Below, piece after piece: positions 8,615 through 15,815 of a stretch of DNA of 38,343 nucleotides. This DNA comes from a virus. Under the pieces are notes generated by a model, which was not told where the DNA came from, searched no databases, and saw nothing but the letters and a program-made list of their open reading frames with translations. Made by a program: the position numbers and the translations under genes. Position 1 is the first letter of the stretch; each line of letters begins with the position of its first letter. The stretch spans positions 1-38,343 of the IMG/VR virus record IMGVR_UViG_3300035698_020015; one strand, 5' to 3'.

Positions 8615-11209
8615 TCAGTTTTCTTCGCTCCTGTCTTGCTCCTCTTCATCCATTTCCTTGGAGAAGTCCTTGATTTCTAGGTCATACTTGATTGCATCAT
8701 CATCAGAAACGTCTGGAATAGGATTGGCGCTTCCTGCCATTGGAGGTTCGCCTTGAGGTTGTGCTCCCATGGGATCTTGTCCACCCATTGCTGCCATAGG
8801 ATCTTCGGGATCTGCGTCCATGTACTTCCTCATACCCTGTGGACCCATAGCTCCGCCCTGATCACCAGCGGCTCCCATTTCCATTCCGCCACCCGGAGGT
8901 GCTCCTCCGAGCATCGGATTAGCTCCACCGACTTCGGAACCAATCTCAGTTTCATCTGGTCCCGGCAGTCCCACGCCCAACAGAGTCGGGTTCTGTGCAA
9001 TGATCTGTAGTTTCAACTCTTCCAACTTTTGGATTTTGAGACGAGCTAACATTTTTTGAGCTTCTTCTTCTGGATACTTCATCCAACTTGTTAAAATATC
9101 GAAGTCACTTAGCAGTTGAGATCCCTTCAGATTCGCAGCATTGTTCAATCTATTGGTTATGACCTCTGCTCTTGTGAGTTCTCGCCAATCCGAAGGAGGT
9201 GTCATCTTAATTTCCAGATCCTCGTAATCATCTTCTGGATAACCAAGCAATCTCAGGTGTCGATCACAGATTTCCCAGAAAGCATCTTCAACGTGTGACT
9301 GGAGACGTTCGATCATGCGAGCGAACTTGATATCCTGAGCCGACAAAGCAATTCTGGTAGATTGCGTGTCTTCGTTGTTGAAGTAATTCCTCGGAAAATT
9401 CATGGCTGTAAATAATTTGTTGCGGAAGTACACGGTGTCATCAATCTCGCCAAGGTTTTGGGCACCCGGCAATGTCTCTACGCGAGTGTTGGCGTTAGGA
9501 CGGATAGGAATCCAGTAGTCCTCATCGGCTGCTGGTGCGTGCCATCGTTCTTCAACTGATGAAGCTCCCGGTGCTGCTCCCCGAGTATTCGCAACCTTCT
9601 TCTTTTTGAATTGGTCCTTCATCCTCTCGATAAAAGCTTCCGCTTTGTAAGGAGGCATCTGTGCCACATCGATGTAGAACACACGACGTTCTGGTGCTCT
9701 GGTAAGTCGGTAAACAACCATCGCATCTTCCATCAATCTCAACTGATGGGCAGGCCCGCGAGCCGCTTCGATCAAGGAAACGCCATACGGGTAGAATGTC
9801 AGTCGATCATCACCAATCCTGATGTGGATCACTTGTTCTGGGGCAAATCTGATAGCTGTGGCTTGTTGCAGATCTGCTTCTGTGGCTTGCGTAACTTCCA
9901 CTCTGGCAAGGCTTTGATAGTCTGGTCCTTCTTTTGATTGCTGGAATTCTATCAATCGACCTTTGGTGGTTTCGATGCGATACATGCTATCGGGCGGTAA
10001 CGGTGTAAGGCCAATAATTCCAGACTTGGGATTCTCTATGTCAATGACCACTTCATACAAGAAGTCACCATTGATAAACAATCTCTTAGTCATATCCCAT
10101 GTCTTCTTCTGATCGAAGTTGAGCATTTGGCGATGAAAGATCAACCACTCCAACTCTTTGACGATCTCATCATTAGCACATGAGATCTTCAAAACATGCC
10201 CATCGTCATCTCGTTGACAATTGTGAGCGACTCCCCAATCAGTACAGAAGTTGTGATGTTTCTCAACTGACAGATCGTACACATCGATTTCTTGGAAAGG
10301 ATGAATACCAATAACTTTTCGGCAATCTTCTTTTTTACCCAACCACTTCATTTCTTTGTTGGAGAATCCGGCTCGCTCAATGCGATCCTTTACAGTTCGG
10401 AAGTCATTGCCAGTAAGTTTTTGGATTTGTCGTACAGTGAGACCTTCTGCTATCATGCGACAGTATTGGTTCACAAGCCTCGTACTTTCTGGCACTTTGC
10501 CTGTTGTCCATTCATCAATAAACTGTCTCTCATGAACCCAACCCTTATCGTGCGTCCAAATTCGTGCAAACTGATTGGTGTTCAATTCTGTAAGATCATG
10601 ACGAGCAGAGAGACGGTAGAATGGCATCAGTTCTGAGCCATGTTCTAGCTCTCCAGCTTCAATCCAAGACCCTGCTTTGGTAAGAATGCGGTGATCTGGA
10701 GTACAAACGAATTGACTTCCATCATCAAGGCTCACTTGGACTGTTTTGGCTTTTTTTGTTTTGCGTGGATTGAATGCCCATCCGAGCGTGTAATCTCTCT
10801 GGTCAAAATCATAGCAGTAGACCAAGAATCGCTCTGTTTCATTTTCGGCGAGTTCTTTGATGGTCTTGTAACCATGCGGTGTTGCTACTTTTGTAGATCC
10901 CGCGAAGCAAGCCTCGTCTGAAAAGACAGTCATTGCCATTTCAATCTCAGGCATGTTTCTCAGACGTTCATACTCTTTATATCTGTGTATTCGATTTGTG
11001 ACGGTTGAGAGGTCCACAAAATCGTTGGTGTCTCTTAGGCGAACCGAACCTTTGCCGCCGCCCCAAGAGCCGTCTTGACCAGCACGGATGTCTGGAATGG
11101 CGTCAGGTTGTGAAATACCTGCGCCAATAGGCTCTTTCCGTGTCCTCTTTGTGAGAGGATCATCGGTGAAAGCGTAGCTGAATACTTTGAAAAAATCCCA
11201 CCAAGCCAT
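8615..11209 (-). CDS. 20: Portal protein (gp20-like) with in-frame intein
   Basis: 864 residues encoded; 634 remain if the intein (residues 101-330) is removed, against 524 for T4 gp20. The gp20-type portal shows the segment RNMPEIEMAMTVFSDEA|CQRDDDG, then KTWDMTKRLFINGDFLYEVV, LTPLPPDSMYRIE, a conserved body with YPYGVSLIEAARGPAHQLRL, and NEDTQSTRIALSAQDIKFARMI. The C-terminal 140 residues are Gly/Met/Pro-rich and then acidic. The portal forms the dodecameric vertex for DNA packaging and prohead initiation. GGAGG precedes the ATG, which overlaps the stop of the small upstream frame (TAATG), so it may be translated by coupling. The mature function requires intein splicing. Confidence 0.95.
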   Translation of the reverse strand: MAWWDFFKVFSYAFTDDPLTKRTRKEPIGAGISQPDAIPDIRAGQDGSWGGGKGSVRLRDTNDFVDLSTVTNRIHRYKEYERLRNMPEIEMAMTVFSDEACFAGSTKVATPHGYKTIKELAENETERFLVYCYDFDQRDYTLGWAFNPRKTKKAKTVQVSLDDGSQFVCTPDHRILTKAGSWIEAGELEHGSELMPFYRLSARHDLTELNTNQFARIWTHDKGWVHERQFIDEWTTGKVPESTRLVNQYCRMIAEGLTVRQIQKLTGNDFRTVKDRIERAGFSNKEMKWLGKKEDCRKVIGIHPFQEIDVYDLSVEKHHNFCTDWGVAHNCQRDDDGHVLKISCANDEIVKELEWLIFHRQMLNFDQKKTWDMTKRLFINGDFLYEVVIDIENPKSGIIGLTPLPPDSMYRIETTKGRLIEFQQSKEGPDYQSLARVEVTQATEADLQQATAIRFAPEQVIHIRIGDDRLTFYPYGVSLIEAARGPAHQLRLMEDAMVVYRLTRAPERRVFYIDVAQMPPYKAEAFIERMKDQFKKKKVANTRGAAPGASSVEERWHAPAADEDYWIPIRPNANTRVETLPGAQNLGEIDDTVYFRNKLFTAMNFPRNYFNNEDTQSTRIALSAQDIKFARMIERLQSHVEDAFWEICDRHLRLLGYPEDDYEDLEIKMTPPSDWRELTRAEVITNRLNNAANLKGSQLLSDFDILTSWMKYPEEEAQKMLARLKIQKLEELKLQIIAQNPTLLGVGLPGPDETEIGSEVGGANPMLGGAPPGGGMEMGAAGDQGGAMGPQGMRKYMDADPEDPMAAMGGQDPMGAQPQGEPPMAGSANPIPDVSDDDAIKYDLEIKDFSKEMDEEEQDRSEEN
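10220..10909 (-). mobile_element. Intein inside the portal protein
   Basis: It spans portal residues 101-330 (230 aa). Block A is CFAGSTKVATPHGYKTI, block B is QFVCTPDHRILT (the T-x-x-H motif), block F is DVYDLSVEKHHNFCT and block G is GVAHN followed by the +1 Cys (C331). All splice-junction residues are present, so splicing is expected. It interrupts the DEA-C motif of the portal. The region between the splicing halves (about residues 205-290) has no LAGLIDADG or HNH motif but holds a resolvase-like HTH (LTVRQIQKLTGNDFRTVKDR). It may be a degenerate homing domain, or an element relying on another nuclease. Confidence 0.93.
11179..11209 (-). repeat. 31-base direct duplication of the portal start, copy 1
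   Basis: The first 31 bases of the portal gene, encoding MAWWDFFKVF, occur again without change at 11340-11370. The sequence differs immediately after, apart from a similar GAATA just before the ATG in both copies. Confidence 0.95.
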
Positions 11210-11370
11210 TATTCGCCTCCTAATTTGGCGAGATCCACAAATTCGGTCTCTCTTAAACCATTTTGTTTACACCAGATTTCTGTGCATCCACCGAATATCA
11301 TTGCTTTATCTTCAGCGGTACAACCTTTGATCGAATACATGAATACTTTGAAAAAATCCCACCAAGCCAT
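11209..11370 (-). CDS. 53-residue chimera: portal N-terminus joined to an endonuclease-like C-terminal remnant
   Basis: It is shorter than most annotation cut-offs. The first ten residues (MAWWDFFKVF) equal those of the portal. The rest includes GGCTEIWCKQNGLRETEFVD, which matches the end of the T5orf172-type endonuclease at 7709-8560 (GCTQIYTEINN...TEVFD). A strong site (GAGGAG) precedes the ATG, and the stop overlaps the portal ATG (TAATG), so the frame is probably translated and feeds ribosomes to the portal. I read it as the footprint of a homing endonuclease that landed at the portal start and was mostly deleted. Whether the peptide has a use is unknown. Confidence 0.75.
   Translation of the reverse strand: MAWWDFFKVFMYSIKGCTAEDKAMIFGGCTEIWCKQNGLRETEFVDLAKLGGE
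11340..11370 (-). repeat. 31-base direct duplication of the portal start, copy 2
   Basis: This is the second identical copy, forming the 5' end of the 53-codon frame upstream of the portal. The two copies flank the endonuclease-like remnant, the pattern expected after insertion repaired across the portal start. Confidence 0.95.
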
Positions 11371-11399
11371 ATTCTCTCCTCTGGGTGCCTTGTTACCCT

Positions 11400-11428
11400 A
11401 AACTCATGTTACCTTGCTGTAGTTATTA
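11400..11428 (-). promoter_or_regulatory. Leader element shared by portal and terminase genes (portal copy)
   Basis: On the minus strand TAATAACTAC, 5 bases, GGTAAC, then TGAGTT; the same order occurs before the terminase at 15749-15776 with a 4-base spacer. The TAATAACTA part resembles a T4-type late promoter box (TATAAATA). It lies about 30-58 bases before the ATG at 11370. Confidence 0.55.
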
Positions 11429-11475
11429 GAACAGGAAGGCATTTTGTTGGGGCAACTTACTTTAATTACAGTGTC

Positions 11476-11847
11476 ATGAAACAAATCCTATTCATAATGA
11501 CTCATCCTGATTCCGACTGGGAAGACCTTGTTGAGGTTCTGGAGGGACATCCGAGTATCCAATGCTTCCAGATTGATCGCGGGTACCATCACCCTGATGA
11601 CCTTGAGATCTTGACAGATCACATACACAAGAAAGACAATTCCGCCGCTGTTTGGGCGACTGTCATCTTGGACAACAAGGACTTTACCTGTCGAGCTTTG
11701 GTGAATTGCTGTAAGTTCATTTATTGGTCAAAAGATCCCACAGAATACAGATTGGATGGTATGAGACAATGGCACAAGAGAACGGGTGGACTATGGAATC
11801 CGTCACTTAGCGAAAGGGATGCGATGTTTAGTTCCATTTTTGGATGA
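11476..11847 (+). CDS. Short sulfotransferase-like protein (tentative)
   Basis: The frame is open from 11263, but that upstream part covers the remnant and leader on the other strand, so MKQILFIMTHPDSDWE at 11476 is taken (123 residues). The N-terminus and the segment CKFIYWSKDPTEYRLDGMRQ recall the 5' and 3' phosphosulfate-binding segments of sulfotransferases, but the protein is less than half the normal length, so activity is doubtful. There is no ribosome binding site; a TTTAAT box 9 bases before the ATG suggests a leaderless transcript. Its 3' end overlaps the convergent phosphoesterase gene by 45 bases. Confidence 0.6.
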   Translation: MKQILFIMTHPDSDWEDLVEVLEGHPSIQCFQIDRGYHHPDDLEILTDHIHKKDNSAAVWATVILDNKDFTCRALVNCCKFIYWSKDPTEYRLDGMRQWHKRTGGLWNPSLSERDAMFSSIFG

Positions 11848-12354
11848 GAAGACGGTGTAATTACAGATGAACTCCCGCCCTACCCACTCATCCAATCCTT
11901 TGTGTTTCCAACCTTTTCCTTTTTTGACATAAGCAATAGTTGCGTGTGGTTGGTATTTATCATAAGTGTTGGTATACTCCACGCTATCTCTTAGTTTTTT
12001 GTTTAGACGACACAGATCTTTGCTTTCTACACCAATGACCACTACATCAAACTTTTGAGGATTTGTGAAAACCTTAATTTTGCCAAGTTTCACATGGATT
12101 GATTTTTCATTTTCGAGTAGTTTTTTGACTTCTTCGGAAGATTCTGAGTGAAGACCATAGAGCATTGTGACATGCATTTCATCTTCTCTGCCGAATGATG
12201 GATCTTGTTGGCTTACGAAGATATCGTCATCGCTAACTTTTTTGCGTCCCCAACTTATGATGTTGTCAGCGAGAGAATTGGGAAGATTTACATGAATTGA
12301 AGAGTATTCATATTGCGTGTTTTTCATCTCCAGCAACCAATTTCTGAATTTCAT
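11803..12354 (-). CDS. 2H phosphoesterase (LigT/Acb1-like), possible anti-CBASS protein
   Basis: 183 residues from ATG at 12354, where AGAGGA lies 6 bases upstream; the longer open frame (to 12474) overlaps the previous gene and is not used. Two H-x-T motifs define the 2H fold: HVTMLYG and, about 80 residues on, HATIAYV. The family opens or cleaves 2'-5' and cyclic phosphodiester bonds. T4 gene 57B (Acb1) is a 2H enzyme that destroys CBASS cyclic nucleotides, and this protein is of comparable size. The N-terminus MKFRNWLLEMK resembles a capsid-targeting sequence and has an L-x-E cleavage site, so packaging into the head is possible. Fold call firm, role inferred. Confidence 0.82.
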   Translation of the reverse strand: MKFRNWLLEMKNTQYEYSSIHVNLPNSLADNIISWGRKKVSDDDIFVSQQDPSFGREDEMHVTMLYGLHSESSEEVKKLLENEKSIHVKLGKIKVFTNPQKFDVVVIGVESKDLCRLNKKLRDSVEYTNTYDKYQPHATIAYVKKGKGWKHKGLDEWVGREFICNYTVFSSKNGTKHRIPFAK

Positions 12355-12382
12355 TAAATCCTCTAAGTTTCGTTTGCAATAT

Positions 12383-12763
12383 TTAGTCTCCCAGCAATTG
12401 ATCTGGAATAGATTGATCTGGAATAGATTGGGCCTGTTTTTCCAAATCCTGAAGTTTCTTTTTTTCTCCCTCAATCATGGCATCCAGTTGCGAGAGTGAT
12501 TTTTGATGTGTTTCCACGGTCATTGGGGAAGCTGCCAATGCAGAAGTTCCAGCTTGAATGTTGCCCCACCAGCTTTCGGACTGGCTTTTGATCATACTCT
12601 TCTTTTTAGCCAGTGAATCCTGCGCAACATCGATCTTTTCGAGTGCTTGCTTCATGTGAGACCGTGCTTCTGTGACAGATCTGTTATTCGGCATGGAATT
12701 CAATGCCACACTCAGTGCTTGTCCGAGAAGATTCTTTACTCGATCTAGTTCTTTGTGTTTCAT
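12383..12763 (-). CDS. Coiled-coil protein of unknown function
   Basis: 126 residues, helical and Lys/Gln-rich, with two coiled-coil stretches (about 35-60 and 85-115) around a central WWGN. The C-terminus has a fresh 15-base tandem duplication giving SIPDQSIPDQ. The start overlaps the preceding endonuclease stop (ATGA), with GAGGCG upstream. A small-terminase role could be imagined from size and closeness to the terminase, but no family likeness is visible, so it is left unnamed. Confidence 0.72.
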   Translation of the reverse strand: MKHKELDRVKNLLGQALSVALNSMPNNRSVTEARSHMKQALEKIDVAQDSLAKKKSMIKSQSESWWGNIQAGTSALAASPMTVETHQKSLSQLDAMIEGEKKKLQDLEKQAQSIPDQSIPDQLLGD

Positions 12764-13851
12764 AATATCGCCTCTTCAAAATATTTCATACCTTTGTTGC
12801 TTTTATCTATGCCTTTAGCAATTTGTCCAAGCTCAGCATATTTGGGAAATCTCCCAAGTGTGTTTGTAAGGTCTTTGAGTTCAGCAATTATGTTTTCTTC
12901 TTTTCCCCAATAGCCATATGGTCGTTTAGTTCGCTCGCCTGTTACTATTTTTTGGAAATATCCATAACCACTATGTGTTTTGATAGAGCTTGCCAAATCA
13001 CTGTGATTACTTTCTTGAAGTTCTCTATCGTTAGGAAAATGACCCGAATTTTTGGTTATCAACTTAAGTTCGTTTATGATTCTATCTTCGGAATATTCTT
13101 TGGTTTTGGACTGATAACCAAGTAAGTTTGCAAATTTCCTAAAACCTCCAAACTTTTGTATTGCAGAAATCAAATCACTTCTGTGTTTTGCTCGCAATTG
13201 ATGGGCTGTGGGAAAATCACCGATTTTTTTTGCGATTGTTTTGATTTCCTTTAATACAGTAGTTTCATTCCAATAGTCTAGTTTTCTTCTGTTGAACACA
13301 GGGTAATCTTGCTGTTGATCTCTGGAATGAATATCAAATTTCTGTAGTCTATCTTTGAACAAACTTTGCAACTCGTTGGAATCAAGTCTGAAATCTCGTC
13401 CCTCAAAAGACAAAAGTTGTAATTCGAGTTTCTCATAAATCTTTTCTTTCTTTTTTCTTCTTTCGCAATAGTTATTGTAGAAATTACCTGTTGCAGATAT
13501 TCCCCATATTTCGACATAAACATCTTTGATTTTGAAGTCATATCGACATTTGCTTTCAGAGCAAATCTGGCTATCAATGTCATGAGGGATGTTATTCAAG
13601 AAAAGATATTCATCAAAGAGGTATTCGTAATAGCTGGACAGGATGTGTCCATCAGAAGCTTTGTGATATTTTGATATTTCTAGATCAGCTTGACTCACAA
13701 CATTTCGGTATCCTCCAAGAGATTTGATGCCGAGTCGAAATGATCTTCCGTACTCTTTTCTCATTTGGCAATATTTTGGCACTTTGCCATTTTTAGCTAT
13801 TTTTTGGAGGTGAGTTGTGGCTACTTCGATGTCATTCCATATGTTGCTCAT
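12760..13851 (-). CDS. Homing endonuclease with HNH-associated repeats and PD-(D/E)XK/Vsr-like nuclease core
   Basis: 363 residues from ATG at 13851. The frame is open to 13884, but ACTATGTAATAGT directly before 13851 matches the no-RBS start pattern seen at other genes. Residues 70-140 form a nuclease core: SSYYEYLFDEYLFLNN, then YDFKI (D105) and VEIWG (E114). Four copies of the homing-endonuclease-associated repeat occur (one before and three after the core), each with a G-x-[FV]-P core and an Arg/His-rich helix, for example GDFPTAHQLRAKHRSDL. It lies directly after the terminase on the same strand, a classic intergenic homing site. Confidence 0.78.
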   Translation of the reverse strand: MSNIWNDIEVATTHLQKIAKNGKVPKYCQMRKEYGRSFRLGIKSLGGYRNVVSQADLEISKYHKASDGHILSSYYEYLFDEYLFLNNIPHDIDSQICSESKCRYDFKIKDVYVEIWGISATGNFYNNYCERRKKKEKIYEKLELQLLSFEGRDFRLDSNELQSLFKDRLQKFDIHSRDQQQDYPVFNRRKLDYWNETTVLKEIKTIAKKIGDFPTAHQLRAKHRSDLISAIQKFGGFRKFANLLGYQSKTKEYSEDRIINELKLITKNSGHFPNDRELQESNHSDLASSIKTHSGYGYFQKIVTGERTKRPYGYWGKEENIIAELKDLTNTLGRFPKYAELGQIAKGIDKSNKGMKYFEEAIL

Positions 13852-13903
13852 ACTATTACATAGTAAGTTGCCGACCAAATTCATAAAATATTTTTAACCA
13901 ACA

Positions 13904-15733
13904 TTACCATCCGAACTCACGAATCAGAGCATCGTGAGTCCTTTTCATTCCTCCCGGAATAACAGAAGGAAGGTCGCTATGCCGATTGATTTTTTCCATC
14001 AAATCCATATCATCTGGAGACATCCAGTCATCGGGAGCGTTTTTTGACAATTCCTTCTTGATTTCCTCGAATATCTCAGCCTTATAAGCTTCGGTGTATT
14101 CTTCTTCGGTTGTGCTACCAACCGGAATCGAACGCTGAAGGCTGTCTCTGGCATACAAAGCCAAACATAAAGCCATAATTGCATCATCATGGAATCCTTT
14201 GGATGCTTTGGCTTTTTTGGTTTGGGGATCGAATATGAATCCCTTGAGTTCTTTAACAAACCGTCGACTGCGAATAGCAATGCTGTGATTGATGAGCAGA
14301 GTTTGCATGGTGGTTAGAAACTTGGGTCGATTACTTTGTGTAGTTTTGATTCCCGGTTTCATATTTGTGACACTTCCTTGAGAACTCTCAAAGAGGTTAT
14401 CGTAATAAAACTCATGTTGGAGCTTTTCTAAGATGGTAAGTCCAGCACTTTGACTTTCTATAACAACTGTTGCGGTATTGTAGGTTTGCCCTACCATTGC
14501 CAATATCTGAGCAAAGTTGTGTGGTGGACAAATGTTGCTGTAGAATTCGGCTACTTGTTCACTGGTCACTGAATCAATTACTTGGAAACAACTGTTGTCT
14601 CCATCCTCGCCCATGCCTTCCGCAGAGTCGACTCCAATGATATAGTCTCTGCCTTCAACGGGTTCTCTCCAAATCAGCAAAGCGCCTCGATGCCAATTGT
14701 CCATGTCGGTGATTCGTTCTTCTCTTGCTTCTTCGTAGTTATTCCAGTCCGGGAACAATTTTCTTAGTGGCTCTATTTCTCTTGTGGTTAAGTCAAGGTC
14801 GTTGATGATTTCTGGGTCGATGTAAGAATCACCGGCACCCAAGAAGTCACGCATAACTTCCTGAAGCCAACCCTTTTCACCCAATTGCGCACGAGTCTGC
14901 TTAACCCAGTCTTCGTCATCGTAGTCAGGGTGTTCCCAGTAATCCAATTCAATAATGTTAAAGTCATTCTGCGGAGGTGTCTTTTCCGCACCCTTAAAGA
15001 TGTCGTAGTACCAATTACCGACTCCATTGACCGTAGAGACACAGATGCAATGCCCACCAGTGCTGATCGTCGGGAACATAGCCTTCCAGTGTTTCTCCAT
15101 TTGCGGAATAAACGCAGCTTCGTCAAGAATGAGGTACGTAATGGATCGCCCACGAGCCGCTTCGGGTGTGTAGAAGAACAGCTTACAACCTGTATCAGAA
15201 AAGATCTTCTGGTGATCATTGTTCTTCTCCATGTCTGGTTTCATCCATTCAGGGAGTTCAATCATTGCTCGTTTGACAATTTCGCCAGCAGCAATGGCTT
15301 CACGATCTGACTTGGACAACACCATGATGGTTTCGTCTAGTTTGAACAGACATCTCCACGTGGACCAAATTACTGTAATTGTGGTCAGCCCACCTTGACG
15401 GAATTTCGAAAGAATATTGAAACGGTTCATTTCATATTCTTTGATGACTCGCTTTTGGTATTTGTAGATAATAAAAGGAATAAGACCCCGCTTGGGGTGT
15501 GCGATCTTTACATACTTATGACAGAAGTATGAAAATGACATAGCACACTTCAGTAGCTCTTTTTGTTGGACCTCGGGGGGATAATTTTCGATGTCCTCAA
15601 ACGGCTCTAACGGATCGATGGCCGTCTCGTGCTTACTGAAACCGTAATATTTCGGGTCATATTCGACCTGATAAAACTCTTCTAACGTAGAGTATTTCGC
15701 CCGCCAGTTGGGGTCTACATCCTTAAATGGCAT
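13904..15733 (-). CDS. 17: Terminase large subunit (gp17-like DNA-packaging ATPase/nuclease)
   Basis: 609 residues, the same length class as T4 gp17 (610). ATPase: Walker A-like SKFRQGGLTT at 109-118 (the Lys is at the front, a known deviant form), Walker B YLILDEAAF at 200-208 with D204 and E205, and coupling motif VSTVNG at 232-237. The RNase H-like nuclease acids are D369 in GVDSAEG, E426 in VVIESQSAG, and D516/D517 in FHDDAIMAL. It pumps DNA through the portal and cuts concatemers. GGAGG lies 10 bases before the ATG. Confidence 0.97.
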   Translation of the reverse strand: MPFKDVDPNWRAKYSTLEEFYQVEYDPKYYGFSKHETAIDPLEPFEDIENYPPEVQQKELLKCAMSFSYFCHKYVKIAHPKRGLIPFIIYKYQKRVIKEYEMNRFNILSKFRQGGLTTITVIWSTWRCLFKLDETIMVLSKSDREAIAAGEIVKRAMIELPEWMKPDMEKNNDHQKIFSDTGCKLFFYTPEAARGRSITYLILDEAAFIPQMEKHWKAMFPTISTGGHCICVSTVNGVGNWYYDIFKGAEKTPPQNDFNIIELDYWEHPDYDDEDWVKQTRAQLGEKGWLQEVMRDFLGAGDSYIDPEIINDLDLTTREIEPLRKLFPDWNNYEEAREERITDMDNWHRGALLIWREPVEGRDYIIGVDSAEGMGEDGDNSCFQVIDSVTSEQVAEFYSNICPPHNFAQILAMVGQTYNTATVVIESQSAGLTILEKLQHEFYYDNLFESSQGSVTNMKPGIKTTQSNRPKFLTTMQTLLINHSIAIRSRRFVKELKGFIFDPQTKKAKASKGFHDDAIMALCLALYARDSLQRSIPVGSTTEEEYTEAYKAEIFEEIKKELSKNAPDDWMSPDDMDLMEKINRHSDLPSVIPGGMKRTHDALIREFGW

Positions 15734-15748
15734 AATTAACTGCCTCCT

Positions 15749-15776
15749 AACTCAAAGTTACCAAAAGTAGTTATTA
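15749..15776 (-). promoter_or_regulatory. Leader element shared by portal and terminase genes (terminase copy)
   Basis: On the minus strand TAATAACTAC, 4 bases, GGTAAC, then TGAGTT, as before the portal at 11400-11428. It ends 16 bases before the terminase ATG and overlaps no gene. Probably a late promoter plus start of the leader. Confidence 0.55.
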
Positions 15777-15815
15777 AGGAAGTTTCAATTTTTGCCACAT
15801 CATGGAGAAAAAAAA

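Noticed and set aside
11263-11475. N-terminal extension of the sulfotransferase-like frame
   Set aside because: The 71 extra codons cover the portal-side remnant and its leader on the other strand and lack a start signal.
12383-12763. Small terminase subunit (gp16)
   Set aside because: Only size and neighbourhood fit; no HTH or family motif is visible and it lies after, not before, the large subunit.
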